From Lachnospiraceae bacterium (GTDB taxonomy: Bacteria; Bacillota; Clostridia; Lachnospirales; Lachnospiraceae), in the NCBI GenBank assembly GCA_024403615.1, contig JAKSRM010000003.1:62001-126000 (forward strand): DNA of 64,000 nucleotides, written 5' to 3'. Under the pieces are notes generated by a model that ran no database searches, was not told the origin of the DNA, and was given only the letters and a program-made list of their open reading frames with translations. Below are positions 27,016 to 34,993 of the stretch, in pieces (position 1 is the stretch's first letter; the number at the start of each line of letters is the position of its first letter). Both the position numbers and the translations under genes were made by a program.

Positions 27016-28086
27016 ATGGCAAGAGAAATTATTCCTTTTGATTCCAAGGAACTTGAAGCTAAAGGCGAATACCGTGGATTCAGACCAGGCTCACCTGGAT
27101 TACCAGTTTTAAACACACCTATTACACCTAAGGAGAACTTCCTGAGAATGGTTAAAGGTGAAGGTGAATTATGGACACCTACAACAGCTGAATACAAAAT
27201 GTTCAACCCACACGAGTACCCAGATAACCTGGCTCGTTACATCGTAGCTGATCAGGCTGCTTACAGACCAACAGAAATCTTCAATAAAGATGCTTTTGGT
27301 GTAGAATGGGAATTCGTTCCAACCGCTGGCGGTGCAATGGTTCGTCCTGGCGCTCCTTTCATTAAAGATATCGAGAACTGGGAAAAAGAACTTACAATGC
27401 CAGATCCAGATTCCTTCGATTGGGAAGGCATGGCTGAAAGAAATAAAGAATTCTTAAGCGAGCCTCGTGCATACAGAACAACTATCTTCACAGGTTTCTT
27501 CGAGCGTCTGATTTCTTTCATCGACATGGCTCCAGCTCTTTTAGCACTTGTTGATGAAGACCAGCAGGAAGCAGTTCTTCGTCTGTTCGATGCATTATCT
27601 GACTACTACGGAGAATTATTTAAGAGATTCAAAAAATACTTCGACGTTGATTTCGTATGGTTCCATGATGACTGGGGCAGCCAGAGAGCTCCTCTGTTCT
27701 CAGTAGATACCGCTCGCGAAATGTTAGTTCCAGCATTAAAACGTACCATCGATGCTTGCCACGAAGCTGGCATGTTCTTCGAACTTCATTGCTGTGGTAA
27801 AGATGAACTTCTTGTTCCTGCAATGATCGAAGCTGGCGTTGATATGTGGGCTGGCCAGCCAATGAACGATTTCGAAATGCTTTACAAACAGTACGGCAAA
27901 GACATCATTCTTGGTGTTGATTTAGATCCACTGCCAGAGAACCCAACAGATCAGCAGATCCGTGACAACGTTGAGAAATTCCTTGATACATATCCAGAGA
28001 ACGTATTCGTTGGCATGAGCATTTACGAAAACGCTGACCGTTACATTGCTCTTTACGAAGAAAGCAGAAAACGTTTAGCTAAATAA
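27016..28086 (+). CDS. Uroporphyrinogen-decarboxylase-family protein, MtaA/CmuA-like, incomplete zinc site
   Basis: 356 residues, the usual size of UroD/MtaA-family TIM barrels, starting after a strong AGGAGG site. This family includes heme-pathway decarboxylases and cobalamin/coenzyme M methyltransferases. In the methyltransferases zinc is held by H-x-C and a later Cys. Here the first site reads ELHCCGKDEL (about 256-265), but the later position reads ILGVDLDP with no Cys. The two paralogues at 59-61 kb have TLHNCGK and TGCINSS, hence all three ligands. This copy may thus bind metal differently or not methylate. It is monocistronic with its own promoter and terminator. Confidence 0.8.
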   Translation: MAREIIPFDSKELEAKGEYRGFRPGSPGLPVLNTPITPKENFLRMVKGEGELWTPTTAEYKMFNPHEYPDNLARYIVADQAAYRPTEIFNKDAFGVEWEFVPTAGGAMVRPGAPFIKDIENWEKELTMPDPDSFDWEGMAERNKEFLSEPRAYRTTIFTGFFERLISFIDMAPALLALVDEDQQEAVLRLFDALSDYYGELFKRFKKYFDVDFVWFHDDWGSQRAPLFSVDTAREMLVPALKRTIDACHEAGMFFELHCCGKDELLVPAMIEAGVDMWAGQPMNDFEMLYKQYGKDIILGVDLDPLPENPTDQQIRDNVEKFLDTYPENVFVGMSIYENADRYIALYEESRKRLAK

Positions 28087-28105
28087 TTAAACTTTGGCAA
28101 AAGTT

Positions 28106-28134
28106 AAGGCCGGCTGTTTCAGCCGGCCTTTTTA
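28106..28134 (+). terminator. Terminator of the UroD-like gene
   Basis: Perfect 10-bp stem AAGGCCGGCT/AGCCGGCCTT, loop GTTTC, then T-rich tail. Confidence 0.93.
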
Positions 28135-28167
28135 TTTCATTATAGTTAACGATTTTCAGGTCAATCA

Positions 28168-28479
28168 GACGAAATATGTCACTTGTGTACCAGACATTTT
28201 TTTCTTCGCTCAAATATGACACTTATGTACCGTATTTCCTCTCGCCTTGATCAAATATCACACTTATGTACCTACTCTCCCTCACGAGCCGACAAAATAT
28301 ATCACTTGTGTACCGTACTTCCTCTCACACCGACAAAATATCTCACTTATGTACCAAATTCTAGCCATTCATTGGTACATAATCGTAATATTTTCTCTTT
28401 TCTAATTTTTCGTTGGTACATAGCCGTAATATTTTGTTTCTCTTAATTTGGGATTGGTACATAAGTGTTATTTTTTGTT
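28168..28479. repeat. Palindromic repeat array 1 (variant core)
   Basis: Eight 24-nt units. Forward units: 28168-28191, 28208-28231, 28249-28272, 28291-28314, 28332-28355. Reverse units: 28374-28397, 28415-28438, 28456-28479. The period is 40-42 bases in the forward half and exactly 41 in the reverse half. The forward unit reads CAAAATAT, two variable bases, CACTT(A/G)TGTACC. Forward spacers are pyrimidine-rich (for example TACTCTCCCTCACGAGCC). It fills the gap between the terminator of the UroD-like gene and the nuclease-like gene; the last unit lies inside that gene's final codons. Forward and reverse units can pair, giving a long segmented hairpin. Same frame as arrays 2 and 3 but a different core. 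Not a recognised element. Confidence 0.92.
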
Positions 28480-29474
28480 CCAAATAATTCTTTATATACC
28501 TCTTCTCGTTTCATTCGATACTTTTTAAGGGTTGCTCTTTCACTTTTTCCATTCAGTTGTTTTTTTATTGACATAAACAGTTCATCCAAACGGTCCAGAG
28601 ACAATAAATCTTTTGATACAATCGGAAAAACTTTATAATCCGATATTGTTAACGATCGATATTTTATTTTATCGTATGCAAACTGTTCTGCGTTTCCATG
28701 AGCTAGATCACTATCATATTCCAATACGATTTTTTCTTTTGGCCAAACCAAATCGCAATTGCTACTCTCTCTATTTAGCAACATTTTTCCTGCATTCGAA
28801 TGATAGATATCATAATTGAGCTTTGGAAATTTCATTCCATACCCACCTTGATATTTCGGCAAACAACTAACTGTAGCCAACTTGCTTTCAATAGGAGAAC
28901 GAGAATTATCTTGAACAAATTTTGCAGCCAGCAAAGCTTTTTTATGATGTTTCATATTATTTGTATTAGAAATATACTCTGCTAACAATTTGCTAGTAAG
29001 TATAGGATCTCTTTGGTATTGTCCAAACGAAGAGTTTCTATCTTTAACATACATAGCGCAAAGATTTATCCCAATCTCCACCAACTGGCAAAAAGAGTAA
29101 TCTTTTGCTGCACATAAAAAACAATATTCCGGGCTTGCTATCAAAACTTCATACTGTGATAAAGCCGGATACAGGCGTGTGTCCATCTTGATAAAACTAT
29201 CAGTAGAGAAATGCCTAGGCCGGATATATTTTTTAAAGTTTGCTTCATTTCTTCGATTTTGATTTGACGGAACCATAAAAGATATCGGTTGAGTAACATT
29301 CAAATTCAATGATATTTCTTTTGCTATTATATTTAAATCTGGCACCGCAAAATAGGCGGGAAGACCCTGAAGTTCCCGGTTTTGATAAGAATATTTTTCT
29401 GTATTTTCCCAATTTGTTCCATCCAGCCATAATTCGAGAGCAGTTGGATACGTTATCACAATAATTTCTGTCAT
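28443..29474 (-). CDS. Nuclease-like protein with C-terminal Vsr/DUF559-type endonuclease fold
   Basis: 343 residues, noticeably more AT-rich than its neighbours. The N-terminal two-thirds has no motif I can name, apart from SPEYCFL and QLVEIGINLC blocks that resemble large families of uncharacterised proteins in Coriobacteriia (recollection, not searched). The C-terminal part (about 225-310) has SPIESKLA, GGYGMKFPKLNYDI, CDLVWPKEKIVLEYDSDLAH and DKIKYRSL, ending in a YKVFPI strand. This is the order E...D-E-x-D...H...D...K seen in Vsr/DUF559-type PD-(D/E)XK-like nucleases. The last codons (TKNNTYVPIPN) are written by a unit of repeat array 1. Probably horizontally acquired; a DNA-acting role is inferred, with no partner gene seen. 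Confidence 0.6.
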   Translation of the reverse strand: MTEIIVITYPTALELWLDGTNWENTEKYSYQNRELQGLPAYFAVPDLNIIAKEISLNLNVTQPISFMVPSNQNRRNEANFKKYIRPRHFSTDSFIKMDTRLYPALSQYEVLIASPEYCFLCAAKDYSFCQLVEIGINLCAMYVKDRNSSFGQYQRDPILTSKLLAEYISNTNNMKHHKKALLAAKFVQDNSRSPIESKLATVSCLPKYQGGYGMKFPKLNYDIYHSNAGKMLLNRESSNCDLVWPKEKIVLEYDSDLAHGNAEQFAYDKIKYRSLTISDYKVFPIVSKDLLSLDRLDELFMSIKKQLNGKSERATLKKYRMKREEVYKELFGTKNNTYVPIPN

Positions 29475-29611
29475 TTTCCCAATCCTGTATTCTAATAATT
29501 TTTAATAACGGATTTATATGCGTGAAACACGCCAGTATTTAAGAACTCCCCAGAAAAGAGATTCGAATAAGAGTAAAAGGATAGTAGCACAAAAGAATAA
29601 TAAATCAAGAC

Positions 29612-29679
29612 GTATACAACAACTTTCACAAAATATTGGAAGGTATACAGAAAGGCTTCTTTACATTGAAATGTATACC
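29612..29679. promoter_or_regulatory. Three phased GTATAC palindromes upstream of the nuclease-like gene
   Basis: GTATAC occurs at 29612-29617, 29643-29648 and 29673-29678, 30-31 bases apart, about three helical turns. The last two extend to a perfect inverted pair GGTATACA/TGTATACC. TACATTGAAATGTA at 29662-29675 is a further near-palindrome. The rest of the 29475-29702 gap shows no gene that I can support. It is a possible operator or binding cluster for the nuclease-like gene (start 29474). Confidence 0.4.
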
Positions 29680-29702
29680 ATATTTTTTATGCACCATTGC
29701 AT

Positions 29703-29743
29703 AAAAAAGCGCATGTTGCTAACGATCCGCCAGCCTCATGCGC
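29703..29743 (-). terminator. Terminator of the MBL hydrolase gene
   Basis: On the minus strand GCGCATG ... CATGCGC with a 21-base loop is followed directly by TTTTTTAT. The loop is long, but the T-run placement fits a terminator 30 bases after the stop at 29774. Confidence 0.7.
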
Positions 29744-29773
29744 ACTCATATCATATGCAATTTTCTTAAATTT

Positions 29774-30655
29774 TTATTCTGCCTTTTTCCAAAGCATCTT
29801 ATTATTCTCAAAAATATATTCTACTCTTCCGGCATCGCTGAGCCAGCTTAAGTAGGATTTTACGGTACTGCCGATGAGCATACGCTGTTGGAGATTCATC
29901 TGCATTTCATAATCCGTAAAGAGCTGAGCCAAAAGGTCTTCAAACATAACTGGTTCTGCACAAAGGTCTACGATTTTTTCTCCAACTTCCAAAGTCTTAT
30001 CAATGTTGTACTGAGCCAGCGGAGCAATATCTTCCGTCATGGCTGCATGAGCTGGTACAAAAACTGTCGCCTGCAGGCCCTTCACCATTTCTAAGGTCTC
30101 TAAGTACGCTTTTACATCGTAAAGATAACCGATTTTATACTTATCAATAGTTTCTGCGCTACTTAAGCAGTCTGCTAAGTAAACTACATCGTCTGCCGTA
30201 CGAAAACCAACCATATCGAAACTATGGCCTGGAAGAGGAAGGATGGAAAAACCTTCTGGAAGGACCTCTTCCGTCAATGGCTCCACGACACTCTCCTTTG
30301 CCATAAGGAACTTATTATGCAGTCCTTTCATAGCAAAGCCACCATAAAGGGTGGTGGATTCCAACACTGGGAATTCTGTATAAGCTTTTTCAATACCAGG
30401 CGCATAGATTTTGCATTGAGTCTGATTCTGTAAATATTGATTGCCACCGATATGGTCCGCATGAGAATGGGTATTGAAAATCGCCGTGGCTTTCCAATTC
30501 TCCCGTTCTAAAACCTGGCGAACTTTTTTGCCGGCGTCTTTATCACTGCCTGCATCAATCAAAACAACTTCCTGCTCACCAGTTTTTACAATACCGATTT
30601 TTGCCGGACAATCTACAAAAAAACTATTCCCTTTTGCCTGAATTAATTCGTACAT
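29774..30655 (-). CDS. Metallo-beta-lactamase-fold hydrolase
   Basis: 293 residues. The HxHxDH metal motif appears as NTHSHADHIGG at about 61-71, preceded by the LIDAGSD strand. Further ligand positions are seen in LPGHSFDMVGF and VYLADCLSS. The C-terminal 90 residues resemble the helical extension of hydrolases such as glyoxalase II-like or thioesterase-type members. The substrate is unknown. A leader hairpin GCATTCGTGC/GCACGATGC lies at 30687-30707, just after the terminator of the upstream small gene. Ribosome site GAGGTGAT precedes the ATG. Confidence 0.82.
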   Translation of the reverse strand: MYELIQAKGNSFFVDCPAKIGIVKTGEQEVVLIDAGSDKDAGKKVRQVLERENWKATAIFNTHSHADHIGGNQYLQNQTQCKIYAPGIEKAYTEFPVLESTTLYGGFAMKGLHNKFLMAKESVVEPLTEEVLPEGFSILPLPGHSFDMVGFRTADDVVYLADCLSSAETIDKYKIGYLYDVKAYLETLEMVKGLQATVFVPAHAAMTEDIAPLAQYNIDKTLEVGEKIVDLCAEPVMFEDLLAQLFTDYEMQMNLQQRMLIGSTVKSYLSWLSDAGRVEYIFENNKMLWKKAE

Positions 30656-30713
30656 TTTATCACCTCAAATTACACGAGCGTCAAGTGCATTCGTGCAAGC
30701 ACGATGCTTTAAT

Positions 30714-30744
30714 AAAAAAACAGCCGCTGCCCGAAAGCAGCGGC
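30714..30744 (-). terminator. Terminator of the 99-residue gene
   Basis: Minus-strand stem GCCGCTGC/GCAGCGGC with a short loop, followed by a run of seven T. Confidence 0.9.
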
Positions 30745-30758
30745 CTTAGGTCTTCTAA

Positions 30759-31058
30759 TTACAGACGAACTGCGTCAAATTTAGAATCGCCAAATGAGTT
30801 TGTGGATGTTCCAGAAAGCTTATCGCCATCGATAACGCCTTTAAGAGTGTTCTTCATTGCGCCAAATGGAGACTGAATTTCTACTTCATAGCTGAATTCG
30901 TTTCCGTTGATAACACCGTTCTGAAGAGCTGCTGCTTCGCCGTTCTCTGTAGCTGTGCCTTCAAGTTTGCCTTCTACTTCTTTAACTTCAAGAATGTTTT
31001 TCATATCGCCAAAAGGTGTATGAACTGCTACTTCCCATTTTCCATCAATTGCTGCCAT
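30759..31058 (-). CDS. Small two-repeat beta protein of unknown function
   Basis: The ATG at 31058 is chosen because GGAGG lies 8 bases upstream; a longer frame from 31142 has no ribosome site. The 99-residue product is an internal duplication: HTPFGDMKNILEVKEVEG-KLEGTAT and QSPFGAMKNTLKGVIDG-DKLSGTST align, both rich in alternating strand residues. It ends FGDSKFDAVRL. It has no signal peptide, cysteines or charged active-site cluster. Similar stand-alone small domains are common in bacteria without an assigned role (from memory, not searched). Strong ribosome site and dedicated terminator suggest an abundant protein. Confidence 0.7.
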   Translation of the reverse strand: MAAIDGKWEVAVHTPFGDMKNILEVKEVEGKLEGTATENGEAAALQNGVINGNEFSYEVEIQSPFGAMKNTLKGVIDGDKLSGTSTNSFGDSKFDAVRL

Positions 31059-31188
31059 TTTATTTACCTCCTCGTGTAATTTAATTAGTAATAATATTAT
31101 GCCTAATTTTTCACTCTTATGCAATGTTTTTTTATTAGCCAAGAATAAAGTCTCTTTTCATTTTCCATGCTCTGCTTTGTCGAACATG

Positions 31189-31197
31189 TGCTATAAT
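31189..31197 (+). promoter_or_regulatory. Extended -10 promoter of the MFS gene
   Basis: TGCTATAAT at 31189-31197 is a consensus extended -10; no good -35 is visible. The gene starts at 31250. The same TGnTATAAT form is found at 35577 and 57789. Confidence 0.55.
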
Positions 31198-31249
31198 CCC
31201 CTTTGTACAAAATCAGCTTTCGCTGAAAAAACTAGCAAAAGGCAGAAAA

Positions 31250-32452
31250 ATGAACAAATTATCCAGTGTTTTCCGTGAAAATTCAAAATTTAAAGTATTC
31301 CTTCTATCCGTCCTAATTACAGGTCTTGGTTATGGAATCTATAAAGGTCTGATTGATAACTATCTGGCAGAAATCGTTGTCATGGGCGAATTTGACCGAG
31401 GCATTGCAGAATTTTTCCGGGAACTTCCAGGCTTTCTTTTAATTTTGATTCTGGCTGCTTTGTATCATTTCTCCGCAGAAAAACTTTATAAATTAGGTGC
31501 CATTATCATGCTCATTGGTATGGGACTTCTTTCTATCGTTTCCCCGACCAAAGTTCTGGTAACTCTGGCAACCTGCATCTACTCTTTAGGTGAACATATC
31601 CAATTAGGAATGAAAAGCACCTTAGCCCTCAGTTACGCGAAGGAGGGAAAAAGCGGCGAAGCCCTAGGCTTCCAAAGTTCCTCCCAGCAGATTGGCACGC
31701 TGGTAGGCTATGTTGTCGTCATTATCTCCTTCTTGATTCTGTCAAAGACTCAGCCATTCCGGACCTTCTTCTTAGTAGCTGCAGTGATTACCGGAATTGC
31801 CATGCTGATTTCCTTCGGCCTGGTCGGAGATTCTAAAACAGAAGAATCCAACCGTCACTTCTACTTCCGGAAGAAATACACGAAATACTATATGTTGGAA
31901 GTATTCTATGGCGCCCGGAAGCAAGTTTTCTTAACTTTCGGTCCTTATGTACTGATTCTGTTCTACGGAGCCAGTGCCACCACCATCAGCTTGCTGTTCG
32001 CCATTTCCGCCATTGCCTGCTTCATCATGTCTCCTGTTGTAGGAAAGATTATCGATAAAGTCGGCTACAAGATTGTTATGGTTATGGATACCGTCATCTT
32101 AGTTGTGGTTTGCTTCTTTTACGGATTTGCCCATCACATCTTCCCGATGAATGTGGCCTTCATTGTTTGCTGCGTCAACTATATTTTGGACTCCGTAATT
32201 TCTCTGGCATCCATGGCATCCAGCGTTTATGTAAACGATATCTCCGATAATATGACGGAAGTAAAAGCCACTCTTTCTACTGGTATTTCCGTTAACCATA
32301 TGATCACTCTTCTGATTGCTTTATTTGGTGGATGGATTTGGCAGACCGTCGGCATTGAGACCCTGTTCATCATTTCTGCAATTTTAGGATTATGTAACAG
32401 CGCTTACGCTGCATCTATTAAAATGCCAAAGAAAGACAAACAAATCGACTAG
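31250..32452 (+). CDS. Major facilitator superfamily transporter
   Basis: 400 residues with about 12 hydrophobic helices in two halves separated by a charged central loop (GDSKTEESNRHFYFRKKYT, about 193-211). The helix 1 region GLGYGIYKGLIDNYLAEI and the intracellular loops fit MFS carriers. Whether it is a pump or an uptake carrier cannot be told. It is monocistronic, followed by a strong terminator. Confidence 0.8.
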   Translation: MNKLSSVFRENSKFKVFLLSVLITGLGYGIYKGLIDNYLAEIVVMGEFDRGIAEFFRELPGFLLILILAALYHFSAEKLYKLGAIIMLIGMGLLSIVSPTKVLVTLATCIYSLGEHIQLGMKSTLALSYAKEGKSGEALGFQSSSQQIGTLVGYVVVIISFLILSKTQPFRTFFLVAAVITGIAMLISFGLVGDSKTEESNRHFYFRKKYTKYYMLEVFYGARKQVFLTFGPYVLILFYGASATTISLLFAISAIACFIMSPVVGKIIDKVGYKIVMVMDTVILVVVCFFYGFAHHIFPMNVAFIVCCVNYILDSVISLASMASSVYVNDISDNMTEVKATLSTGISVNHMITLLIALFGGWIWQTVGIETLFIISAILGLCNSAYAASIKMPKKDKQID

Positions 32453-32490
32453 GCTTAAGAAAGTATTTATTCCTGCTTGATACCGCATAA

Positions 32491-32533
32491 AAAACACACC
32501 GAAAAGGATTTATCCTTTTCGGTGTGTTTTTCA
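32491..32533. terminator. Bidirectional terminator between MFS and MATE genes
   Basis: An 18-bp perfect stem AAACACACCGAAAAGGAT/ATCCTTTTCGGTGTGTTT with a 2-base loop, flanked by A and T runs, so it can serve both converging genes. Confidence 0.93.
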
Positions 32534-32574
32534 TAGAGCCATCGCTCCAAATTCTAATTATCTAATTATCTAAT

Positions 32575-33924
32575 TTAGCTTTCAATTCTCCGTATCTTGC
32601 TTCTTAACATAAGCAAAACAATAATCAAAGAAAGAACATCTGTTATTGGCTGTGCCCAAATCAGTCCATCTACACCAATCAAGGCCTTCATGATCAGAAC
32701 TGCTGGAACAAAAATAACCGCCTGACGAATAACCGTGGATAAAAGCGCTGGCGTTGCAGCGCCCATAGCCTGAAGAGCATTCTGACAAATGATAAATGGT
32801 CCTATGAGCCATCCCGTAGTCATGAGGATCCGTGTAAAATGAATGCCGGAACCGAAAGCTGTGAAATCCGTAAGGAAAATTTTAACGATAGGACCAGCAA
32901 AAAGGAAACAAAGCCCAGAAATTACCAAACAGAAAATAATGCCAAAGAAAAATGTAAAACGGAATCCGGCGGTAAATCTTGCTTTATTTTTTGCGCCATA
33001 ACAATAGCCCAAAAATGGCTGTACGCCACTGCCAATACCGATACCGATAAGAGTAACCAACATGATAATCTTCGCTGTTACACCATAGCCTGCAACCAAC
33101 ATATCTCCCCCGTCATATCCGGAAAGCTGAGAATTTACAAAGATAGAGGTCACACTGGAAAGCAAATTCGCAATCGATGCAGAAATACCTACGGAAAGAA
33201 CGCCGGTAAGAATTTTATCCTTCATGGAAAAATGTTTTAAGCTGATACTCAAAACAGACTTTCCTTTCAAATAATACATAATATAATAACCTGCTGCCAC
33301 CGCATTTCCAATAACAGTAGCTACCGCTGCGCCGACTACGCCCCACTTAAACCCAAGAATAAAAATCGGATCCAGAATCAGATTTAACAGATTACCGATG
33401 AGCGTTCCCGTCATTGCTTTCATGGATTCGCCCTCCGTACGGACAATCGATGAGAAGCAATTGGAAATCATAGAAAAAATACCGCAACCAATGACGATTC
33501 GTAAATAGTCTTCCGTCAGCTTCAAGCTGGCTCCACTTGCTCCCAGCATTTTCGTCACATCTTCCAAGAAAATCCAAAGAAGAATCATAAAGAATGCTCC
33601 CACTGCCACGCAGGACCACATGCAAAATGAGCAAGCTTTTTTTGCACGGTCAACCTTTCCCTCGCCTAAGGCACGAGAAATAACTGACGTTCCACCAACG
33701 CCAAATAAAGTCCCTAAGGACATAAAAATCATAAAAAGAGGTGTTGCAAACGATACAGCTGTTACTTGCAGGTCGTTGTGGGTGAGCCCCAAAAAGAAAG
33801 TGTCGGCAATGTTGTAAACCATTACCATCATCATGGCCACTAAGGCCGGAATACTGTTTTTGATTACGATTTTGGAAATAGGGTCTGAATTAAAAGACTC
33901 AATGGATATCGATTTCGAGTTCAA
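32575..33924 (-). CDS. MATE family efflux transporter
   Basis: 449 residues, the normal size, with 12 helices in two homologous halves. The N-terminus has the IPALVAMMMVMVYNIADTFFLG pattern (position 15 onward) typical of MepA-like MATE pumps, and the second half has GVQPFLGYCYGAKN. It exports drugs or metabolites using a cation gradient. The start is TTG at 33924, with GGAGG nine bases upstream; no ATG fits as well. Confidence 0.9.
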   Translation of the reverse strand: MNSKSISIESFNSDPISKIVIKNSIPALVAMMMVMVYNIADTFFLGLTHNDLQVTAVSFATPLFMIFMSLGTLFGVGGTSVISRALGEGKVDRAKKACSFCMWSCVAVGAFFMILLWIFLEDVTKMLGASGASLKLTEDYLRIVIGCGIFSMISNCFSSIVRTEGESMKAMTGTLIGNLLNLILDPIFILGFKWGVVGAAVATVIGNAVAAGYYIMYYLKGKSVLSISLKHFSMKDKILTGVLSVGISASIANLLSSVTSIFVNSQLSGYDGGDMLVAGYGVTAKIIMLVTLIGIGIGSGVQPFLGYCYGAKNKARFTAGFRFTFFFGIIFCLVISGLCFLFAGPIVKIFLTDFTAFGSGIHFTRILMTTGWLIGPFIICQNALQAMGAATPALLSTVIRQAVIFVPAVLIMKALIGVDGLIWAQPITDVLSLIIVLLMLRSKIRRIES

Positions 33925-34037
33925 TGTATAGGTCCTCCCTTGTTCTTTTATTGTTCTTTAATTTTCAATGGTCGTAAGCAGATGCTTTTTTATATTTTAA
34001 GTCATAAATCGAAATTCTGCAACTTTTGAGCCTTTTC

Positions 34038-34070
34038 AAAAAAACCCTGAAAAGCATCTGCTTCTCAGGG
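34038..34070 (-). terminator. Terminator of nudC
   Basis: Minus-strand stem CCCTGAGAAGCA/TGCTTTTCAGGG with a tiny loop, then a run of seven T. Confidence 0.9.
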
Positions 34071-34114
34071 CATAAAAATTATTTTGCTAAGACCAATTGG
34101 GGTGTTTTCTTATC

Positions 34115-34933
34115 TTAAATTTTTCCTTCTTTAAACATGGTCAGCATTTCGTTGGTCAGGGAGAAATTATCTGGCTGAAGAACGATATCCTTACGGTCTC
34201 TCCATTCTGCGGAATGCAGTTCATTATGATCCACACGGATGGTATCGTCACCATCTAAGTCACAGTAAAAGCCTACCAGAAGGTCCTTTACAATGCCCCA
34301 TGGCTGAGACTTGTAATACCGGATGTTCTTTACGTGGACTCCCGTCTCTTCAAAAACTTCCCGGGCTACGGTCTGCTCTAAGGTTTCACCAATTTCTGCA
34401 AAGCCCGCAATCAAAGCGTAGAACTTTCCTGCCCGATATTGAGTTACCAAAAGTTTGTCTCCATTGGTTACGCCAACAATAACTGCTGGCATCAATCGTG
34501 GATAAATGTTCTTTCCACAGTTTGGACATTTCATGGCCCGCTCATAGTCACTGTGAACCGTAGGCGTTGCACAGCTTCCACAGAACTTGCTTTCCATATA
34601 CCACTGGTGCAGATGGGTTCCGGTAAAGAGAATCATACCGTCCACGTTGGAGCAGCCTCTCCTGGCCTCCATCAAATCTAAATATTCAAAGCCTTCGATA
34701 TCTATGACTTTTCCACTCAGATCTAAAAAATATTCCGTCTCATCCACAGCAAAGGCATACACCAGAGGCGTATCTTCCAAAAGCATGCTCTTTGTTGGAA
34801 AAACCAACCCTCTTTCTTCCTTTTTTGCTAAAATCTTTTTCCCATCAAAGCATAAAACGAAAGAGTTTTCGTTCGCCTTTGCTTCTGGCCGATACTCGTT
34901 ATGAAAAACATGAGGTTCGATATCCTGTATCAT
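34115..34933 (-). CDS. nudC: NAD(+) diphosphatase / NAD-cap hydrolase
   Basis: 272 residues. A zinc ribbon CGSC...CPNC lies at about 119-138, followed by the Nudix box (GFAEIGETLEQTVAREVFEE, beginning at about 176) and the SQPW element downstream (YYKSQPWG). These are the defining features of NudC, which hydrolyses NADH to AMP and NMNH and removes NAD caps from RNA. The N-terminal domain is the usual length. A ribosome site (AGGAAG) precedes the ATG. Confidence 0.93.
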   Translation of the reverse strand: MIQDIEPHVFHNEYRPEAKANENSFVLCFDGKKILAKKEERGLVFPTKSMLLEDTPLVYAFAVDETEYFLDLSGKVIDIEGFEYLDLMEARRGCSNVDGMILFTGTHLHQWYMESKFCGSCATPTVHSDYERAMKCPNCGKNIYPRLMPAVIVGVTNGDKLLVTQYRAGKFYALIAGFAEIGETLEQTVAREVFEETGVHVKNIRYYKSQPWGIVKDLLVGFYCDLDGDDTIRVDHNELHSAEWRDRKDIVLQPDNFSLTNEMLTMFKEGKI

Positions 34934-34993
34934 TTTTTCTTCCTGCTTTCTATTTTCAAGACGGCGGCTTCTCCGCCCATCTTATATCATTCG

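Noticed and set aside
28168-28479. CRISPR array
   Set aside because: Regular 24-nt units with 16-18-nt spacers look superficially like CRISPR, but orientation reverses in mid-array, spacers are too short and partly alike, and there are no cas genes in the window. The same holds for the arrays at 39.3 and 54.4 kb.
29518-29769. Basic 83-residue reading frame on the plus strand
   Set aside because: No ribosome site, and it runs through the terminator hairpin of the MBL gene and the GTATAC palindromes; better explained as non-coding.
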